Assembly (NCBI RefSeq): GCF_900163695.1
Contig: NZ_FUIC01000027.1
Location: forward strand, 125,834-189,833
From: Gulosibacter sp. 10
GTDB lineage: Bacteria; Actinomycetota; Actinomycetes; Actinomycetales; Microbacteriaceae
Length of the DNA: 64,000 nucleotides
Direction of reading: 5' to 3'
Of the stretch, positions 17,313-26,204 are shown one piece after another. Numbering within the stretch: position 1 is the stretch's first letter; each line of letters begins with the position of its first letter. The translations under genes and the position numbers were made by a program. The notes beneath the pieces are model-generated. The model did not search any database. It had not been told where the DNA came from and saw nothing but the letters and a program-made list of their open reading frames with translations.

Positions 17313-18437
17313 ATGTCTGAGCAGGCCCCTTCGGCGTTTCCGCGCATCGCCCACCTCCGATATCTGGCCCAGGGGCTGGCGCCCGGACGGCAGGATGCGA
17401 CGGCGTTCGACGCGGCGCGCAGGCTGCTGTGCACGCAGGGGCAGCACCTCGGCGGGGTGGTGGCGGCGCTGGCGCTGCGCAGCGGAGGAGACGCCGCCGC
17501 GGTGGAGGCCGCCTTCGACCGGGGTGAGATCGTCCGCGGCTATCCGATGCGGGGCACGGTCTTCGCGGCCCCCGCCGAGGACCTGCAGTGGATGAACGCC
17601 CTGGGCGGCGCGCGCTCGGTGCGGAGCGCGAATCGCCGGCGCGAGCAGCTCGGGCTCTCCGAGCCGCTGCTGGAGCGCATCGAGGGGGAGATCCTCGACA
17701 TCCTCGCCGGCTCCGAGCGGGGCGCGCTGTCGCGCACCGAGATCGCGGAGGCGCTCGAGGCGCGGGGCATCCCGCTCGAGGCCCCGCAGCGCTACCACGT
17801 GTTCTTCACCCTCATCGCCCTCGGCCGGCTCGTCTACGGGCCGCTGCGGGGCTCCGAGCACCTCGTGGTCGACGCCGCCTCCTGGCTGCCGGAGACGAGC
17901 ACGCTCGAGGCGCGCTTCAACGGCGACGAGCTCGCCGCGATCGCCGAATGGCTGCACCGCTACCTCCGCGGCCACGGCCCGGCCACCATCCGCGACTTCG
18001 CGTGGTGGACGAAGCTGCCGCTCGGCCGCATCCGGAAGGCGGCCGAGGCGCGGCCGCTCGAGACGGAGCTGGAGGGCTACGGCGCGGACCCCTCGGGCGA
18101 GGCGCTGTGGGGCGCTCCCGGGCTCCGGGAGGCCGCGGCCGGGGTGGAGGAGGAGCTCGTCGCCCCGCGCCTCCTGCCGCCCTTCGACGAGCTCCTGCTC
18201 GGGTACGGCGAGCGGGGCGCGATCGTGCACGAGGACCACCACCGGCGCATCGACCCGGCGCGGAACGGCGTGTTCAAGCCGGTCGTCTACGTCGACGGCC
18301 GCCTGATCGGCACCTGGTCGGCGAAGACCTCCGGAAGATCGCGGCGATTCGAGTTCCTGCCCTTCGAGGCGGATGCGGCGGGTCCGGCCGCCGCGGCGCT
18401 CGAGGCCGTGCACGCCGACTACCCGCATCGGGGCTGA
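17313..18437 (+). CDS. Winged-helix DNA-binding domain protein (HTH_42 / AlkZ-related)
   Basis: A 374-residue protein of the winged-helix family PF06224, which includes the DNA glycosylases AlkZ and YcaQ. Typical segments are RLLCTQGQHLGGVVAALALR near the N-terminus, EIVRGYPMRGTVFAAPAEDL, RAPLS-like winged helix elements (SERGALSRTEIAEALEARG), and a C-terminal HRRIDPARNGVFKPVVYVDG followed by LIGTWSAK. Glycosylase members carry a QxD or QxQ catalytic pair; QGQH near residue 37 is a candidate, but I cannot confirm activity. It sits between the two converging oxidase/reductase operons under its own leaderless promoter. DNA repair or nucleic-acid binding is the best guess. Confidence 0.8.
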   Translation: MSEQAPSAFPRIAHLRYLAQGLAPGRQDATAFDAARRLLCTQGQHLGGVVAALALRSGGDAAAVEAAFDRGEIVRGYPMRGTVFAAPAEDLQWMNALGGARSVRSANRRREQLGLSEPLLERIEGEILDILAGSERGALSRTEIAEALEARGIPLEAPQRYHVFFTLIALGRLVYGPLRGSEHLVVDAASWLPETSTLEARFNGDELAAIAEWLHRYLRGHGPATIRDFAWWTKLPLGRIRKAAEARPLETELEGYGADPSGEALWGAPGLREAAAGVEEELVAPRLLPPFDELLLGYGERGAIVHEDHHRRIDPARNGVFKPVVYVDGRLIGTWSAKTSGRSRRFEFLPFEADAAGPAAAALEAVHADYPHRG

Positions 18438-18623
18438 GACCGGCTGACGCGCCGGAGGCGATCCGGGCGGCCTCCTCGAGATACGAACCCGACGATCAGT
18501 CCGGACCACGGGCCCGACGACGGGCCCTCGAGCACGGGCCCGGCGATGACCCAGGGGCCCGCAGCCCCGGCGGTCGGCCCCTGGCCACGCACCCGACCAA
18601 CGGCCCCGAGCCGAGGCGCAAAC

Positions 18624-18662
18624 GACCGCGGCCCCGGGAGCAGTGCTCCCGGGGCCGCGGTC
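18624..18662. terminator. Bidirectional terminator between winged-helix gene and qcrB
   Basis: A 17-bp perfect stem (GACCGCGGCCCCGGGAG and complement) with loop CAGTG lies 14 bases from the qcrB stop and serves converging transcripts. The 186 bases before it (18438-18623) hold several GGGCCC-containing repeats but no credible gene. Confidence 0.85.
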
Positions 18663-18676
18663 GAAGCGGTGAGCGG

Positions 18677-20287
18677 CTAGTGCAGCTCGCCGTGGTCGTG
18701 CTTGGCGGCCTCGACCTCGGCGCGCGTCGTGGCCTCGATGCGGTCCGCGTAGAACCACCGCGACAGGCGTGCGCGCATCTTGCCCTTGGTCTTGCCGGTC
18801 TCGGGGTCGACGTAGGGCTTGACCGGGGTGTACGTGTCGAAGTTGTTGATCGCGAACTGCTCCTCGTCCGTGAGCGGCACGTGCACCTCCTGGAACTCGC
18901 CGTGGGGGAGCCGGATGATGCGGCCCGACTCGTGGCCGTGGAGGGCCAGGGTGCGGTCGTGGCGCTGCAGCGCGATGCATGCGCGGTGCGTGATGATGAA
19001 GACGATCACCGTGCCCGCGGTCATCCAGAACTGCAGGATGTGGATCACGTGCTCCATCGCCATGGAGAAGTGGGTGGCGATGAGGTCCGAGGAGGCCGCG
19101 GCCCACATCGACGCGTAGAAGCTCATCCAGGCGGCGCCGAGCGCGGTGCGGAACGGGGCGTTGCGCGGACGGTCGAGCAGGTGGTGCTCGCGCTTGTCGC
19201 CGGTGATCCACGACTCGAGGAACGGGTACACGAACAGGCCGATGACGAAGATGCCCATGAGCAGGAACGGCACCAGGATCGCCAGCGAGAGCGTGTAGTT
19301 GCCGAGCGCGATTTCCCAGCCGGGCGGGATCAGTCGGAGCGCGCCGTCGCCGAAGCCGATGTACCAGTCTGGCTGGGTGCCGGCCGACACGGGCGACGGG
19401 TCGTAGGGCCCGTAGTTCCAGACCGGGTTGATCTGGAAGAGCGAGGCGATGAGGAAGATCAGGCCGAGGACGATGAACATGAAGCCGACGGCCTTGCCCG
19501 CGAACACGGGGAGGACGGGGTTGCCGACGACGTTCTGCTCGGTGCGGCCCGGGCCGGCCCACTGGGTGTGCTTGTGCACGACCATGAGCAGGAGGTGCAG
19601 CACGAGGAACGCGATGAGCAGCGCCGGCAGGATCATGATGTGCAGCGAGTAGAGCCGCGGCACGATGTCGCCGCCCGGGAACTCGCCGCCGAAGAGCAGG
19701 AACGATATCCAGGTGCCGATGAGCGGCACGGCCTTGATCATGCCGTCGACGATGCGCAGACCGTTGCCCGAGAGCAGGTCGTCGGGGAGCGAGTAGCCGG
19801 AGAAGCCCTCGAGCATCGCGAGGATCCACAGCACGAGGCCGATGATCCAGTTGAGCTCGCGCGGCTTGCGGAAGGCGCCGGTGAAGAACACGCGGGCCAT
19901 GTGCAGCATGATCGAGGACACGAACAGCAGCGCTGCCCAGTGGTGGACCTGGCGCATGAGCAGGCCGCCGCGGACGTCGAAGGAGATGTCGAGGGTCGAG
20001 GCCATCGCCGCCGACATCCCGACGCCCTTGAGCGGCACGTACTGCCCCTCGTAGGTGACGTGCGCCATCGACGGGTCGAAGAAGAACGTGAGGAACGTGC
20101 CCGAGAGGAGGATGGCGATGAAGCTGTACAGCGCCACCTCGCCGAGCATGAACGACCAGTGGTCGGGGAAGATCTTGCGGCCGAACTCCTTGACGGCGCC
20201 CGAGATGCTGGTGCGCTCGTCGATCCAGACGGACGCCTTGGCGATGGCGCTGTCCTCGGCGACCGGTGCCTTATACGTTGTAGTCAT
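18677..20287 (-). CDS. qcrB: Cytochrome bc1 (bcc) complex cytochrome b subunit
   Basis: Quinol-oxidising membrane subunit of the bcc complex. It has 536 residues, long for cytochrome b because actinobacterial versions have an extended C-terminus. Likely heme ligands are His115 and His129 (RQVHHWAALLF ... SIMLHMAR) and His216 and His231 (YSLHIMIL ... LVLHLLL). The quinol-site region reads FSGYSLPDDLLSGNGLR. GGGAG precedes the ATG. Its first 17 bases overlap the qcrA end, so translation is coupled. Last gene of ctaE-qcrC-qcrA-qcrB. QcrB is the target of bcc inhibitors in mycobacteria. Confidence 0.96.
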   Translation of the reverse strand: MTTTYKAPVAEDSAIAKASVWIDERTSISGAVKEFGRKIFPDHWSFMLGEVALYSFIAILLSGTFLTFFFDPSMAHVTYEGQYVPLKGVGMSAAMASTLDISFDVRGGLLMRQVHHWAALLFVSSIMLHMARVFFTGAFRKPRELNWIIGLVLWILAMLEGFSGYSLPDDLLSGNGLRIVDGMIKAVPLIGTWISFLLFGGEFPGGDIVPRLYSLHIMILPALLIAFLVLHLLLMVVHKHTQWAGPGRTEQNVVGNPVLPVFAGKAVGFMFIVLGLIFLIASLFQINPVWNYGPYDPSPVSAGTQPDWYIGFGDGALRLIPPGWEIALGNYTLSLAILVPFLLMGIFVIGLFVYPFLESWITGDKREHHLLDRPRNAPFRTALGAAWMSFYASMWAAASSDLIATHFSMAMEHVIHILQFWMTAGTVIVFIITHRACIALQRHDRTLALHGHESGRIIRLPHGEFQEVHVPLTDEEQFAINNFDTYTPVKPYVDPETGKTKGKMRARLSRWFYADRIEATTRAEVEAAKHDHGELH

Positions 20288-21356
20288 GACGACGCTCCCA
20301 GAAGGTCGGGCCAACAGGTTCGTGGAAGTCGCTCTGCGCGACGAGGTAGCCTTCGCCGTCCACCTCGATGGGGAGCTGGGGGAGCGGGCGGCCCGCGGGG
20401 CCGAAGATGACCTCGCAGTGGTTCGTCACGTCGAACTGCGACTGGTGGCAGGGGCACAGCAGGTGATGCGTCTGCTGCTCGTAGAGGGCCACGGGGCAGC
20501 CCACGTGCGTGCAGACCTTCGAGTAGGCCACGATGCCGTGGTACGACCAGTCCTTGCGCTCGGGCTTCTCGTTGAGGCGGTCCTCGGGGAGGCGCATGAG
20601 CAGCACGATGGCCTTGGCCTTCGCGTTGAGCATCTCCTCGCCGTGGTGCATCTCCGTCAGCGTCTCGGGGATCACGTGGAAGGCCGAGCCGATGGTGACG
20701 TCCGAGGCCTTGATGGGTGTGCCGGAGGGGTCGCGCACGAGGCGGACGCCCTTGTCCCACATGGTCTCGTGGAGGAGGTCCACGGGGTGCTCGTTGTTGC
20801 CGTTGTAGAGGTCGCGGAACAGCACGATGCCGGGCAGCGGCAGCGCGAGCACGGCGGTGATGAGCGAGTTGCGCAGCAGCTTGCGGCGCGAGAAGCCGGA
20901 CTCGTCGTTTGCCTTCGCGAAGATCTCGGTGACGCGCTGGGCCGTCGCGGGGGAGGCGCCCGTCTTGTGGCGGGCCTCGGACAGCTCCTCATCCTTCATG
21001 AGGTACTTCGCCCAGGCCACGGCGCCCACGCCGAGGGACAGCATGCCGAGCGCGATGCCGGCGCCGAGGAGGAAGCTGTGCAGGCGCACGCTCGTGATGT
21101 CCTCGCGGTCGATCGGCCAGATGAAGTACGCGAACATCGCGAAGAGGGTGCAGGCGAGGGAGACCCAGAAGAGCAGCGTGATGACCCGCGCGGCGTTCTT
21201 CTCCTTCTTCGGATCGCTGTCGGTGACCCGATGCCCGTGCTCGGGCATGCCCGGATCCTCGTAGGCGTCGTTCGAGACGAGCGCCGTACCGGAATCGACC
21301 GAGCGATCGGACGAATTGGCGGTTCGGAGCTCCCCGCCGTGTTCGTCTTCAGCCAT
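20271..21356 (-). CDS. qcrA: Rieske iron-sulfur subunit of bcc complex
   Basis: Transfers electrons from quinol to the diheme QcrC. It has 361 residues. An acidic N-terminus is followed by three transmembrane helices (the actinobacterial form has three, not one): LLFWVSLACTLFAMFAYFIW, a second after SFLLGAGIALGML, and one after RKLLRNSLITAVLAL. The C-terminal Rieske fold has CTHVGC (Cys282, His284, Cys287) and CPCHQS (Cys301, Cys303, His304), so the 2Fe-2S ligands and the disulfide pair are intact. The ATG has GAAAGGGA upstream. An upstream in-frame extension is not credible. Confidence 0.95.
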   Translation of the reverse strand: MAEDEHGGELRTANSSDRSVDSGTALVSNDAYEDPGMPEHGHRVTDSDPKKEKNAARVITLLFWVSLACTLFAMFAYFIWPIDREDITSVRLHSFLLGAGIALGMLSLGVGAVAWAKYLMKDEELSEARHKTGASPATAQRVTEIFAKANDESGFSRRKLLRNSLITAVLALPLPGIVLFRDLYNGNNEHPVDLLHETMWDKGVRLVRDPSGTPIKASDVTIGSAFHVIPETLTEMHHGEEMLNAKAKAIVLLMRLPEDRLNEKPERKDWSYHGIVAYSKVCTHVGCPVALYEQQTHHLLCPCHQSQFDVTNHCEVIFGPAGRPLPQLPIEVDGEGYLVAQSDFHEPVGPTFWERRHDYNV

Positions 21357-21412
21357 GGTTGTCCCTTTCTGGGTTAAGGATGAGTGAAAGCTAAGTTGAG
21401 GGCGCGCCGCTG

Positions 21413-22249
21413 CTAGTTGGGGCGCGAGGTGAGCCAGATGGCGAAGCCGACAGAGGCTCCGATGCCGAACACCCAGATGAAGAGCCCCTCTGCGACGGGG
21501 CCGACCCCGCCGAGGTTGTAGCCGCCGACCATGTTGGTGTTCTCGGTCATCCAGCGGATGGCCGTGATGATGTCGGCCTTGTCCTGCGGGCTGAGGTTCG
21601 TGTCGCTGAAGACCGGCATGTTCTGCGGGCCCGTCTGCATGGCCTCGTAGATGTGCGCGGGCTCGACCGTCTGCAGCTCGGGGGCGTACTTGCCCTCGGT
21701 GAGCGCACCGCCGGCCGCGGCCACGTTGTGGCACATCGCGCAGTTGATGCGGAATAGCTCGGCGCCGTGGGCGGCGTCGCCGTCGGCCTGGAGGTACTGG
21801 TCCTCGGGGATCGCGGGGCCGGGGGCCAGGGAGGCGACGTACGCGGCGAGCTGCAGGGTCTGCGTCTCATCGAACTGCTGCGGCTTGGCGGGGGCCTGGG
21901 GTGCGTTCGACTGCATCGGCATGCGGCCGGTGCCGACCTGGAAGTGGACGGCCGCGGCGCCGACGCCGATGAGGCTCGGGCCCTCGGAGGTGCCGACCGC
22001 GTCGATGCCGTGGCACGTCGCGCAGTTCGCGTTGAAGAGCTTCTCGCCCTCCGCGATGGTCTGCGTGGACGTCATGTCGACGTCCACGGTGTCTTCCGCC
22101 GCGTTTGCGACCAGCGTGTCGACCGCGCCGTAGGCGCCGCCCGTCAGCAGCAGCCCGAGGCTCAGCAGAGCCGCGGTGGCGAGGGGGGTGCGGCGGGCCC
22201 GTTTGCGTGACTTCTTCGCGGCGGGACGATGCTTGGTTGCAAGTGACAT
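21413..22249 (-). CDS. qcrC: Diheme cytochrome c subunit of bcc complex
   Basis: The 278-residue fused diheme cytochrome c that replaces a soluble cytochrome c in actinobacteria and links the bcc complex to the aa3 oxidase. A basic N-terminus and signal-anchor helix (about 23-45) are followed by two CxxCH heme sites, Cys76/Cys79/His80 (CATCH) and Cys170/Cys173/His174 (CAMCH). Each has a downstream Met candidate. A C-terminal transmembrane helix (GLFIWVFGIGASVGFAIWL) anchors it. Two heme motifs with no separate cytochrome c gene in the window support a supercomplex. Confidence 0.96.
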   Translation of the reverse strand: MSLATKHRPAAKKSRKRARRTPLATAALLSLGLLLTGGAYGAVDTLVANAAEDTVDVDMTSTQTIAEGEKLFNANCATCHGIDAVGTSEGPSLIGVGAAAVHFQVGTGRMPMQSNAPQAPAKPQQFDETQTLQLAAYVASLAPGPAIPEDQYLQADGDAAHGAELFRINCAMCHNVAAAGGALTEGKYAPELQTVEPAHIYEAMQTGPQNMPVFSDTNLSPQDKADIITAIRWMTENTNMVGGYNLGGVGPVAEGLFIWVFGIGASVGFAIWLTSRPN

Positions 22250-22282
22250 TGGAAAATCTCTCTCGACAGGGACGGCTGGCCG

Positions 22283-22906
22283 CTAGGCGATGTAGGGGAG
22301 GATGTAGATGACGAAGAAGAGGCCCACCCAGACCACGTCAACGAAGTGCCAGTAGTACGAGATCGCCATTGCACTGTGGGTCTCGCGCTGGCCCATCTTC
22401 CTCACGGCGTAGATCCGCACGATCACCACGAAGAAGGCGAGGATGCCGCCGAGCACGTGGAGGCCGTGGAAGCCGGTGGCCATGAAGAAGGAGCTGGTGA
22501 AGCTGTTGAGGTTGAGCACGTAGCCCTCGCTCACGAGCGTGGCGTACTCCCAGACCTGACCGGCCATGAAGACCGAGCCGAGGAAGGCCGAGAGGTAGTA
22601 CCACTCGACGCAGCCCCAGCGCTTGCCGTCGCGGAAGGCCTGGCCGCGCTCGGCCGCCATCACGCCGATCTGGCAGGTCACCGAGCTGGAGACCAGGATC
22701 GCGGTGTTCACGGCGGCGAACGGGATGTTCATGATGTCGTGGCCGGCCGCGAACTGCTCCGGCGCCATCGCGCGAAGCGTGAAGTAGATCGCGAAGAGCC
22801 CTGCGAAGAACATCACTTCCGAGCCGAGCCACACGATGGTGCCGATGGCTACGGTGTTTGGACGGTGCACCCGAGGTGCCGTTGATGCAGGATTGAGGGA
22901 AGTCAC
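22283..22906 (-). CDS. ctaE: Cytochrome c oxidase subunit III (aa3 type)
   Basis: A 207-residue non-catalytic core subunit of the aa3 oxidase with five or more helices. Family segments are VAIGTIVWLGSEVMFFAGLF, GFHGLHVLGGILAF, and the C-terminal YYWHFVDVVWVGLFFVIYI. I chose GTG 22906, reading VTSLNPAS, because a promoter (TTGGCG, 16 bases, CATAAT) ends seven bases before it, as at other leaderless genes here. The ATG three codons upstream at 22915 overlaps the -10 box and would lie outside the transcript. It heads the minus-strand operon with qcrC, qcrA and qcrB. Confidence 0.93.
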   Translation of the reverse strand: MTSLNPASTAPRVHRPNTVAIGTIVWLGSEVMFFAGLFAIYFTLRAMAPEQFAAGHDIMNIPFAAVNTAILVSSSVTCQIGVMAAERGQAFRDGKRWGCVEWYYLSAFLGSVFMAGQVWEYATLVSEGYVLNLNSFTSSFFMATGFHGLHVLGGILAFFVVIVRIYAVRKMGQRETHSAMAISYYWHFVDVVWVGLFFVIYILPYIA

Positions 22907-22941
22907 GTGTTCCATTATGACGGATTTCCCAGGTTCGCCAA
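22907..22941 (-). promoter_or_regulatory. Promoter of ctaE-qcrCAB operon
   Basis: On the minus strand TTGGCG (22936-22941), a 16-base spacer and CATAAT (22914-22919) form a good sigma-70-type promoter. Seven bases separate it from the GTG of ctaE, so the message is likely leaderless. It is divergent from the trpD promoter about 75 bases away. Confidence 0.6.
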
Positions 22942-23016
22942 GTTTGCACGCGCGGGCGAGTCTCGCTATTCCCGATCCCCCTTCGCCGCCGGTTCGGCGG
23001 GCTCTTCGGGCGGGGC

Positions 23017-23029
23017 TAGAATTTCCCGC
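23017..23029 (+). promoter_or_regulatory. Leaderless promoter of trpD
   Basis: TAGAAT at 23017-23022 sits seven bases before the trpD ATG, with no ribosome site between. Confidence 0.55.
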
Positions 23030-24100
23030 ATGACGGATCTCATGACCTGGCCGGCGATGCTCGACTCCCTCCTGAACGGCGAGGACCTCTCGGTCCGCCA
23101 GGCGACCTGGGCGATGGAGCAGGTCATGCGCGGCGAGGTCACGGAGGCCCAGCTCGCGGCGTGGCTCGTCGCCCTGCGCGCCAAGGGGGAGACCGTCGAG
23201 GAGCTGGTCGGCTTCCGGGACGCGGTGCTCGCGCACGCGGCCCCCACCGACATGTCCACCTGGGGCGTCGACATCGTGGGCACGGGCGGCGACATGGTCG
23301 GCACCGTGAACGTCTCGACCATGTCCTCGTTCGTGATCGCGGGCTCGGGCGTGCCGGTGCTCAAGCACGGCGGCCGGGCCGCCTCGGCCAAGTCCGGCGC
23401 CTCGGACGTGCTCTCGGCGCTCGGGGTGGTGCACGGAGCCGACGTCGAGACGCAGCGGCGCGTGTTCGAGGAGACGGGCATGACCTTCCTCTACGCCTCC
23501 CTCTTCCACCCGGGCTTCGCGCACGCGGGGCCCGTGCGCAAGCAGCTCGGGGTCTCCACCGTCTTCAACTACCTCGGGCCGCTCACCAACCCCACCCGCG
23601 CCGAGGCCTCGGCGGTGGGCGTGGCCCGCCGCGAGGCGATCCCGCTCATCGTGGGCGTGTTCCGCACCCGGGGCGCCGCGGCGCTCGTGTTCCGCGGGGA
23701 CGACGGCCTCGACGAGCTGACCATCACCGGGTACTCGCACATCTGGGAGGTCGTCCGCGGCGATGTGGCCGAGCACGACGTCCACCCGCGGGATCTCGGC
23801 CTCGGCACCTACGAGGTGGACGAGATCCTCGGCGGTACGCCGGAGGAGAACGCGGCGGTGGCGCGCGAGACGCTCGGCGGAGGCGGCCGCCCGGCGGTGC
23901 GCGATATCGTGCTGCTCAACTCCGCGGCGGGCATGGTCGCCTACGACCTCGCGAAGAACCCCGACTCCTCGGAGCGGCCCATCCGGGACCGGCTCGCCGA
24001 GAAGATCGAGGTTGCCCGTGCCACGATTGACTCGGGAGCGGCGCTGGAGCAGCTCGACCGCTTCGTCGCGGCGACGAAGCGGTTCGCAGCCGAGCAGTAG
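23030..24100 (+). CDS. trpD: Anthranilate phosphoribosyltransferase
   Basis: Second committed step of tryptophan synthesis: transfers phosphoribosyl from PRPP to anthranilate. The 356-residue protein has all signature sites: GTGGD (84-88) for the PRPP pyrophosphate, NVST (94-97), and KHGGR (112-116). HPGFAHAGPVRKQLGVSTVFNYLGPLTNP carries the anthranilate-site and magnesium residues. It is detached from other trp genes. ptsH follows 40 bases downstream. The leaderless ATG is supported by the -10 box placement. Confidence 0.95.
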   Translation: MTDLMTWPAMLDSLLNGEDLSVRQATWAMEQVMRGEVTEAQLAAWLVALRAKGETVEELVGFRDAVLAHAAPTDMSTWGVDIVGTGGDMVGTVNVSTMSSFVIAGSGVPVLKHGGRAASAKSGASDVLSALGVVHGADVETQRRVFEETGMTFLYASLFHPGFAHAGPVRKQLGVSTVFNYLGPLTNPTRAEASAVGVARREAIPLIVGVFRTRGAAALVFRGDDGLDELTITGYSHIWEVVRGDVAEHDVHPRDLGLGTYEVDEILGGTPEENAAVARETLGGGGRPAVRDIVLLNSAAGMVAYDLAKNPDSSERPIRDRLAEKIEVARATIDSGAALEQLDRFVAATKRFAAEQ

Positions 24101-24140
24101 CCGCATCCACCCAACCGACCCACCAGGCGAAGGAATCACC

Positions 24141-24401
24141 ATGGCCGATGTAATCAGCAAGACCGTCACCCTGACCAACGAGACCGGGCTGCACGCCCGC
24201 CCCGCCTCGGAGTTCGTGAAGGCCGCGAGCTCCTACGACGCGGACGTGAAGGTGAACGGCGTCGACGCCAAGAGCCTGCTCGGCATCATGGCCATGGGGG
24301 CCAAGAAGGGCACCGAGCTCGAGATCGCGGCCTCGGGCGCGCAGGCGCAGGATGCCGTCGACGGCCTCGTCGCGCTCGTGGAGTCCGGCTTCGGCGAGTA
24401 G
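24141..24401 (+). CDS. ptsH: Phosphocarrier protein HPr
   Basis: An 86-residue HPr of the phosphotransferase sugar uptake system that accepts phosphate from enzyme I and passes it to enzyme IIA. The phosphorylated His18 is in TGLHARPAS, and the regulatory Ser45 is in AKSLLGIMAMG, the Gram-positive type. The ribosome site AAGGAA precedes the ATG. It is an isolated ptsH with no enzyme I gene in the window, followed by a hairpin terminator. Confidence 0.95.
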   Translation: MADVISKTVTLTNETGLHARPASEFVKAASSYDADVKVNGVDAKSLLGIMAMGAKKGTELEIAASGAQAQDAVDGLVALVESGFGE

Positions 24402-24422
24402 TCCCGCCGCCCAGGCGGACGA

Positions 24423-24459
24423 GCCACCCCGGCCGGCGCGGCAGCGCGGCCGGGGTGGC
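24423..24459 (+). terminator. Hairpin terminator after ptsH
   Basis: Arms GCCACCCCGGCC and GGCCGGGGTGGC flank a GC-rich inner loop, starting 21 bases after the ptsH stop. The hairpin ends two bases before the -10 box of the next gene. Confidence 0.75.
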
Positions 24460-24460
24460 C

Positions 24461-24474
24461 TACACTTGGGGGCG
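24461..24474 (+). promoter_or_regulatory. Leaderless promoter of small membrane protein gene
   Basis: TACACT at 24461-24466 is followed by eight bases and the ATG, immediately after the ptsH terminator. Confidence 0.5.
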
Positions 24475-24978
24475 ATGTCCAGGTCTTCACAAGCAGCGCC
24501 GGGCCCGCGGGTCGCCGCGTGGTACATCCGCAGCCCGCTCGCGCGGACCACGGTCTCGATCATCGCGCTCACCTTCACGGCGTGGGTCGTCTCGTTCTTC
24601 CTCATCGTCTACACCACGGAATCCGGGGCCGCCTCCCTCGAGGCCCGGGGGTTCGGTCCGCTGCTGCTGAGCTGGCTCGCCCTGTCGGCGGTGGTGTCGG
24701 GCGGCTACGGGCTCGGCTACCTGGTGCTGCGGAACCTCGCGGACGGCCAGCGCATGTACCGCAGGCAGGAGGTGGTCAAGCTCGCGCTCGCCGAGTCGAT
24801 CGCCTCGATGTGCGGCGGCTTCGCGATCGGCTTCCTCCCGATGATCATGATGGCGGACCTCTTCCTCATGCTCGCCTGGACCTTCGCGGTGGGCATCCTC
24901 TTCTCCTTCGCGGTGATCATGCCCCGGTACGCGCAGGGCTGGCAGCGGGCGCTCGACGAGGGCTACGGGCATGAATAG
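24475..24978 (+). CDS. Uncharacterised four-helix membrane protein
   Basis: A 167-residue protein I cannot place in a named family. It has a short cytoplasmic N-terminus, then hydrophobic segments at about 27-48, 62-84, 108-125 and 127-148. Between helices 2 and 3 lies a basic loop (LRNLADGQRMYRRQEVVK). The tail [17 protein letters not shown] is hydrophilic. It is leaderless and overlaps the following MFS transporter by eight bases, so the two are probably co-expressed. Confidence 0.65.
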   Translation: MSRSSQAAPGPRVAAWYIRSPLARTTVSIIALTFTAWVVSFFLIVYTTESGAASLEARGFGPLLLSWLALSAVVSGGYGLGYLVLRNLADGQRMYRRQEVVKLALAESIASMCGGFAIGFLPMIMMADLFLMLAWTFAVGILFSFAVIMPRYAQGWQRALDEGYGHE

Positions 24979-26188
24979 CCCGGGCGCGCGGGGAACGGCG
25001 CGCCCGGATCGGCTGTGGACCCCGCCCTTCGCGGGCGTGATGGTGCTCAACGGCGTCACCATGCTGAACTTCCTCTTCCTCATGTCCTCGATGACGGGGT
25101 ACGCGGTGTCGGCCTTCGGCGCGGGGGAGACGCAGGCGGGCCTGGCGGCGGGCACGTTCGTGCTCGGCGCGCTGCTGGCCCGGGTGTTCGTGGGCAAGTT
25201 CACCGACCTCGTCGGCAGGCGGCGGATGCTCGTCATCGCGGCCGCGATCATGCTGCTCGGCTCCTTCGGCTACTTCCTCGCGAGCGCCTTCCCGCTCCTC
25301 GTCCTCGTCCGAGCGGTCCAGGGCGCAGCGTTCGGCGCCGTGTCCAACGTGGCGAGCACGGTCTCGATGTCGATGATCCCCGTCTCGCGCCGGGGCGAGG
25401 GCGTGGGGTGGTTCACGCTCTCCGTGACGATCTCGCAGGCGATCGGCCCGGCGCTGGGCCTGTGGCTGATGTCCTACGGCGACTACCGGATCCTCTTCGG
25501 CGTCGGCGCAGGCCTGTGCTGCGTCGCGGCGCTCCTCGCCCTGCTGCTGCCGATCGAGGAGATCGCGCTGTCGGCGGGCGACCGGGCGGCGCTGCGCAGC
25601 TGGCGCCTCGACCGCATCCTCGAGCCCCGGGCCCTGGCGATGGGCTGCCTCGCGCTGCTCGTGGTGCTGCCCTGGTCGGGCATCCTCACCTTCATGAACG
25701 GCTACGCCGAGGAGGCCGGCCTGCTGCCGTTCGCGAGCGCCTTCTTCCTCGTCTACGCCGCCGGCCTCGCGGTGGCGCGGCCGATCGCGGGCCGGCTGCT
25801 CGACCGGCTGAGCGACAACGCCGTGATCCTGCCCGCGCTGCTCGCGCACGTGCTCGCGCTCGTCCTCTTCGCGCTCAAGCTCGGCCCCGCGGGGTTCTTC
25901 GCGAGCGCGGTGCTGCTCGCGTTCGGCTACGGCTCCCTCGTCCCGCTGTGGCAGGCGATCGCGGTGCGGCGGACTCCCGCGGCCCGCACGTCGATGGCGA
26001 TCTCGACCTTCTACATCGGCCTCGACCTGGGCACGGGCGCGGGGCCGGTCGTGCTCGGCGCCGTGATCGGCCTCGGCCTGGCCTATCGGGACCTGTTCTG
26101 GCTGCTCGCGGCCTGGTCGGCGCTCGTCGCGGCCGTCTACCTGCTGCTGCACGGGCGCACCGCGGCGCCTCGCGCCCGTCGTCGCTGA
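24971..26188 (+). CDS. MFS transporter
   Basis: A 405-residue major facilitator with twelve predicted helices and the loop 2-3 signature [15 protein letters not shown] (G-x(3)-D-x2-G-R-R form). The N-terminal half also has [27 protein letters not shown], similar to drug/metabolite efflux members, and the C-terminal half carries a second [10 protein letters not shown] motif. The start codon lies within the preceding gene. The substrate cannot be read. It lies directly before the phenylacetate cluster on the same strand, but a PaaR-like promoter separates them, so co-regulation is doubtful. Confidence 0.85.
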   Translation: MNSPGARGTARPDRLWTPPFAGVMVLNGVTMLNFLFLMSSMTGYAVSAFGAGETQAGLAAGTFVLGALLARVFVGKFTDLVGRRRMLVIAAAIMLLGSFGYFLASAFPLLVLVRAVQGAAFGAVSNVASTVSMSMIPVSRRGEGVGWFTLSVTISQAIGPALGLWLMSYGDYRILFGVGAGLCCVAALLALLLPIEEIALSAGDRAALRSWRLDRILEPRALAMGCLALLVVLPWSGILTFMNGYAEEAGLLPFASAFFLVYAAGLAVARPIAGRLLDRLSDNAVILPALLAHVLALVLFALKLGPAGFFASAVLLAFGYGSLVPLWQAIAVRRTPAARTSMAISTFYIGLDLGTGAGPVVLGAVIGLGLAYRDLFWLLAAWSALVAAVYLLLHGRTAAPRARRR

Positions 26189-26204
26189 GGGCGCGCCCGG
26201 GGCC

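Noticed and set aside
18438..18620. Clustered GGGCCC-containing repeats considered as a repeat array or CRISPR
   Set aside because: Copies are short, irregular and of differing spacing, without conserved repeat or spacer lengths. Most likely ordinary GC-rich spacer.
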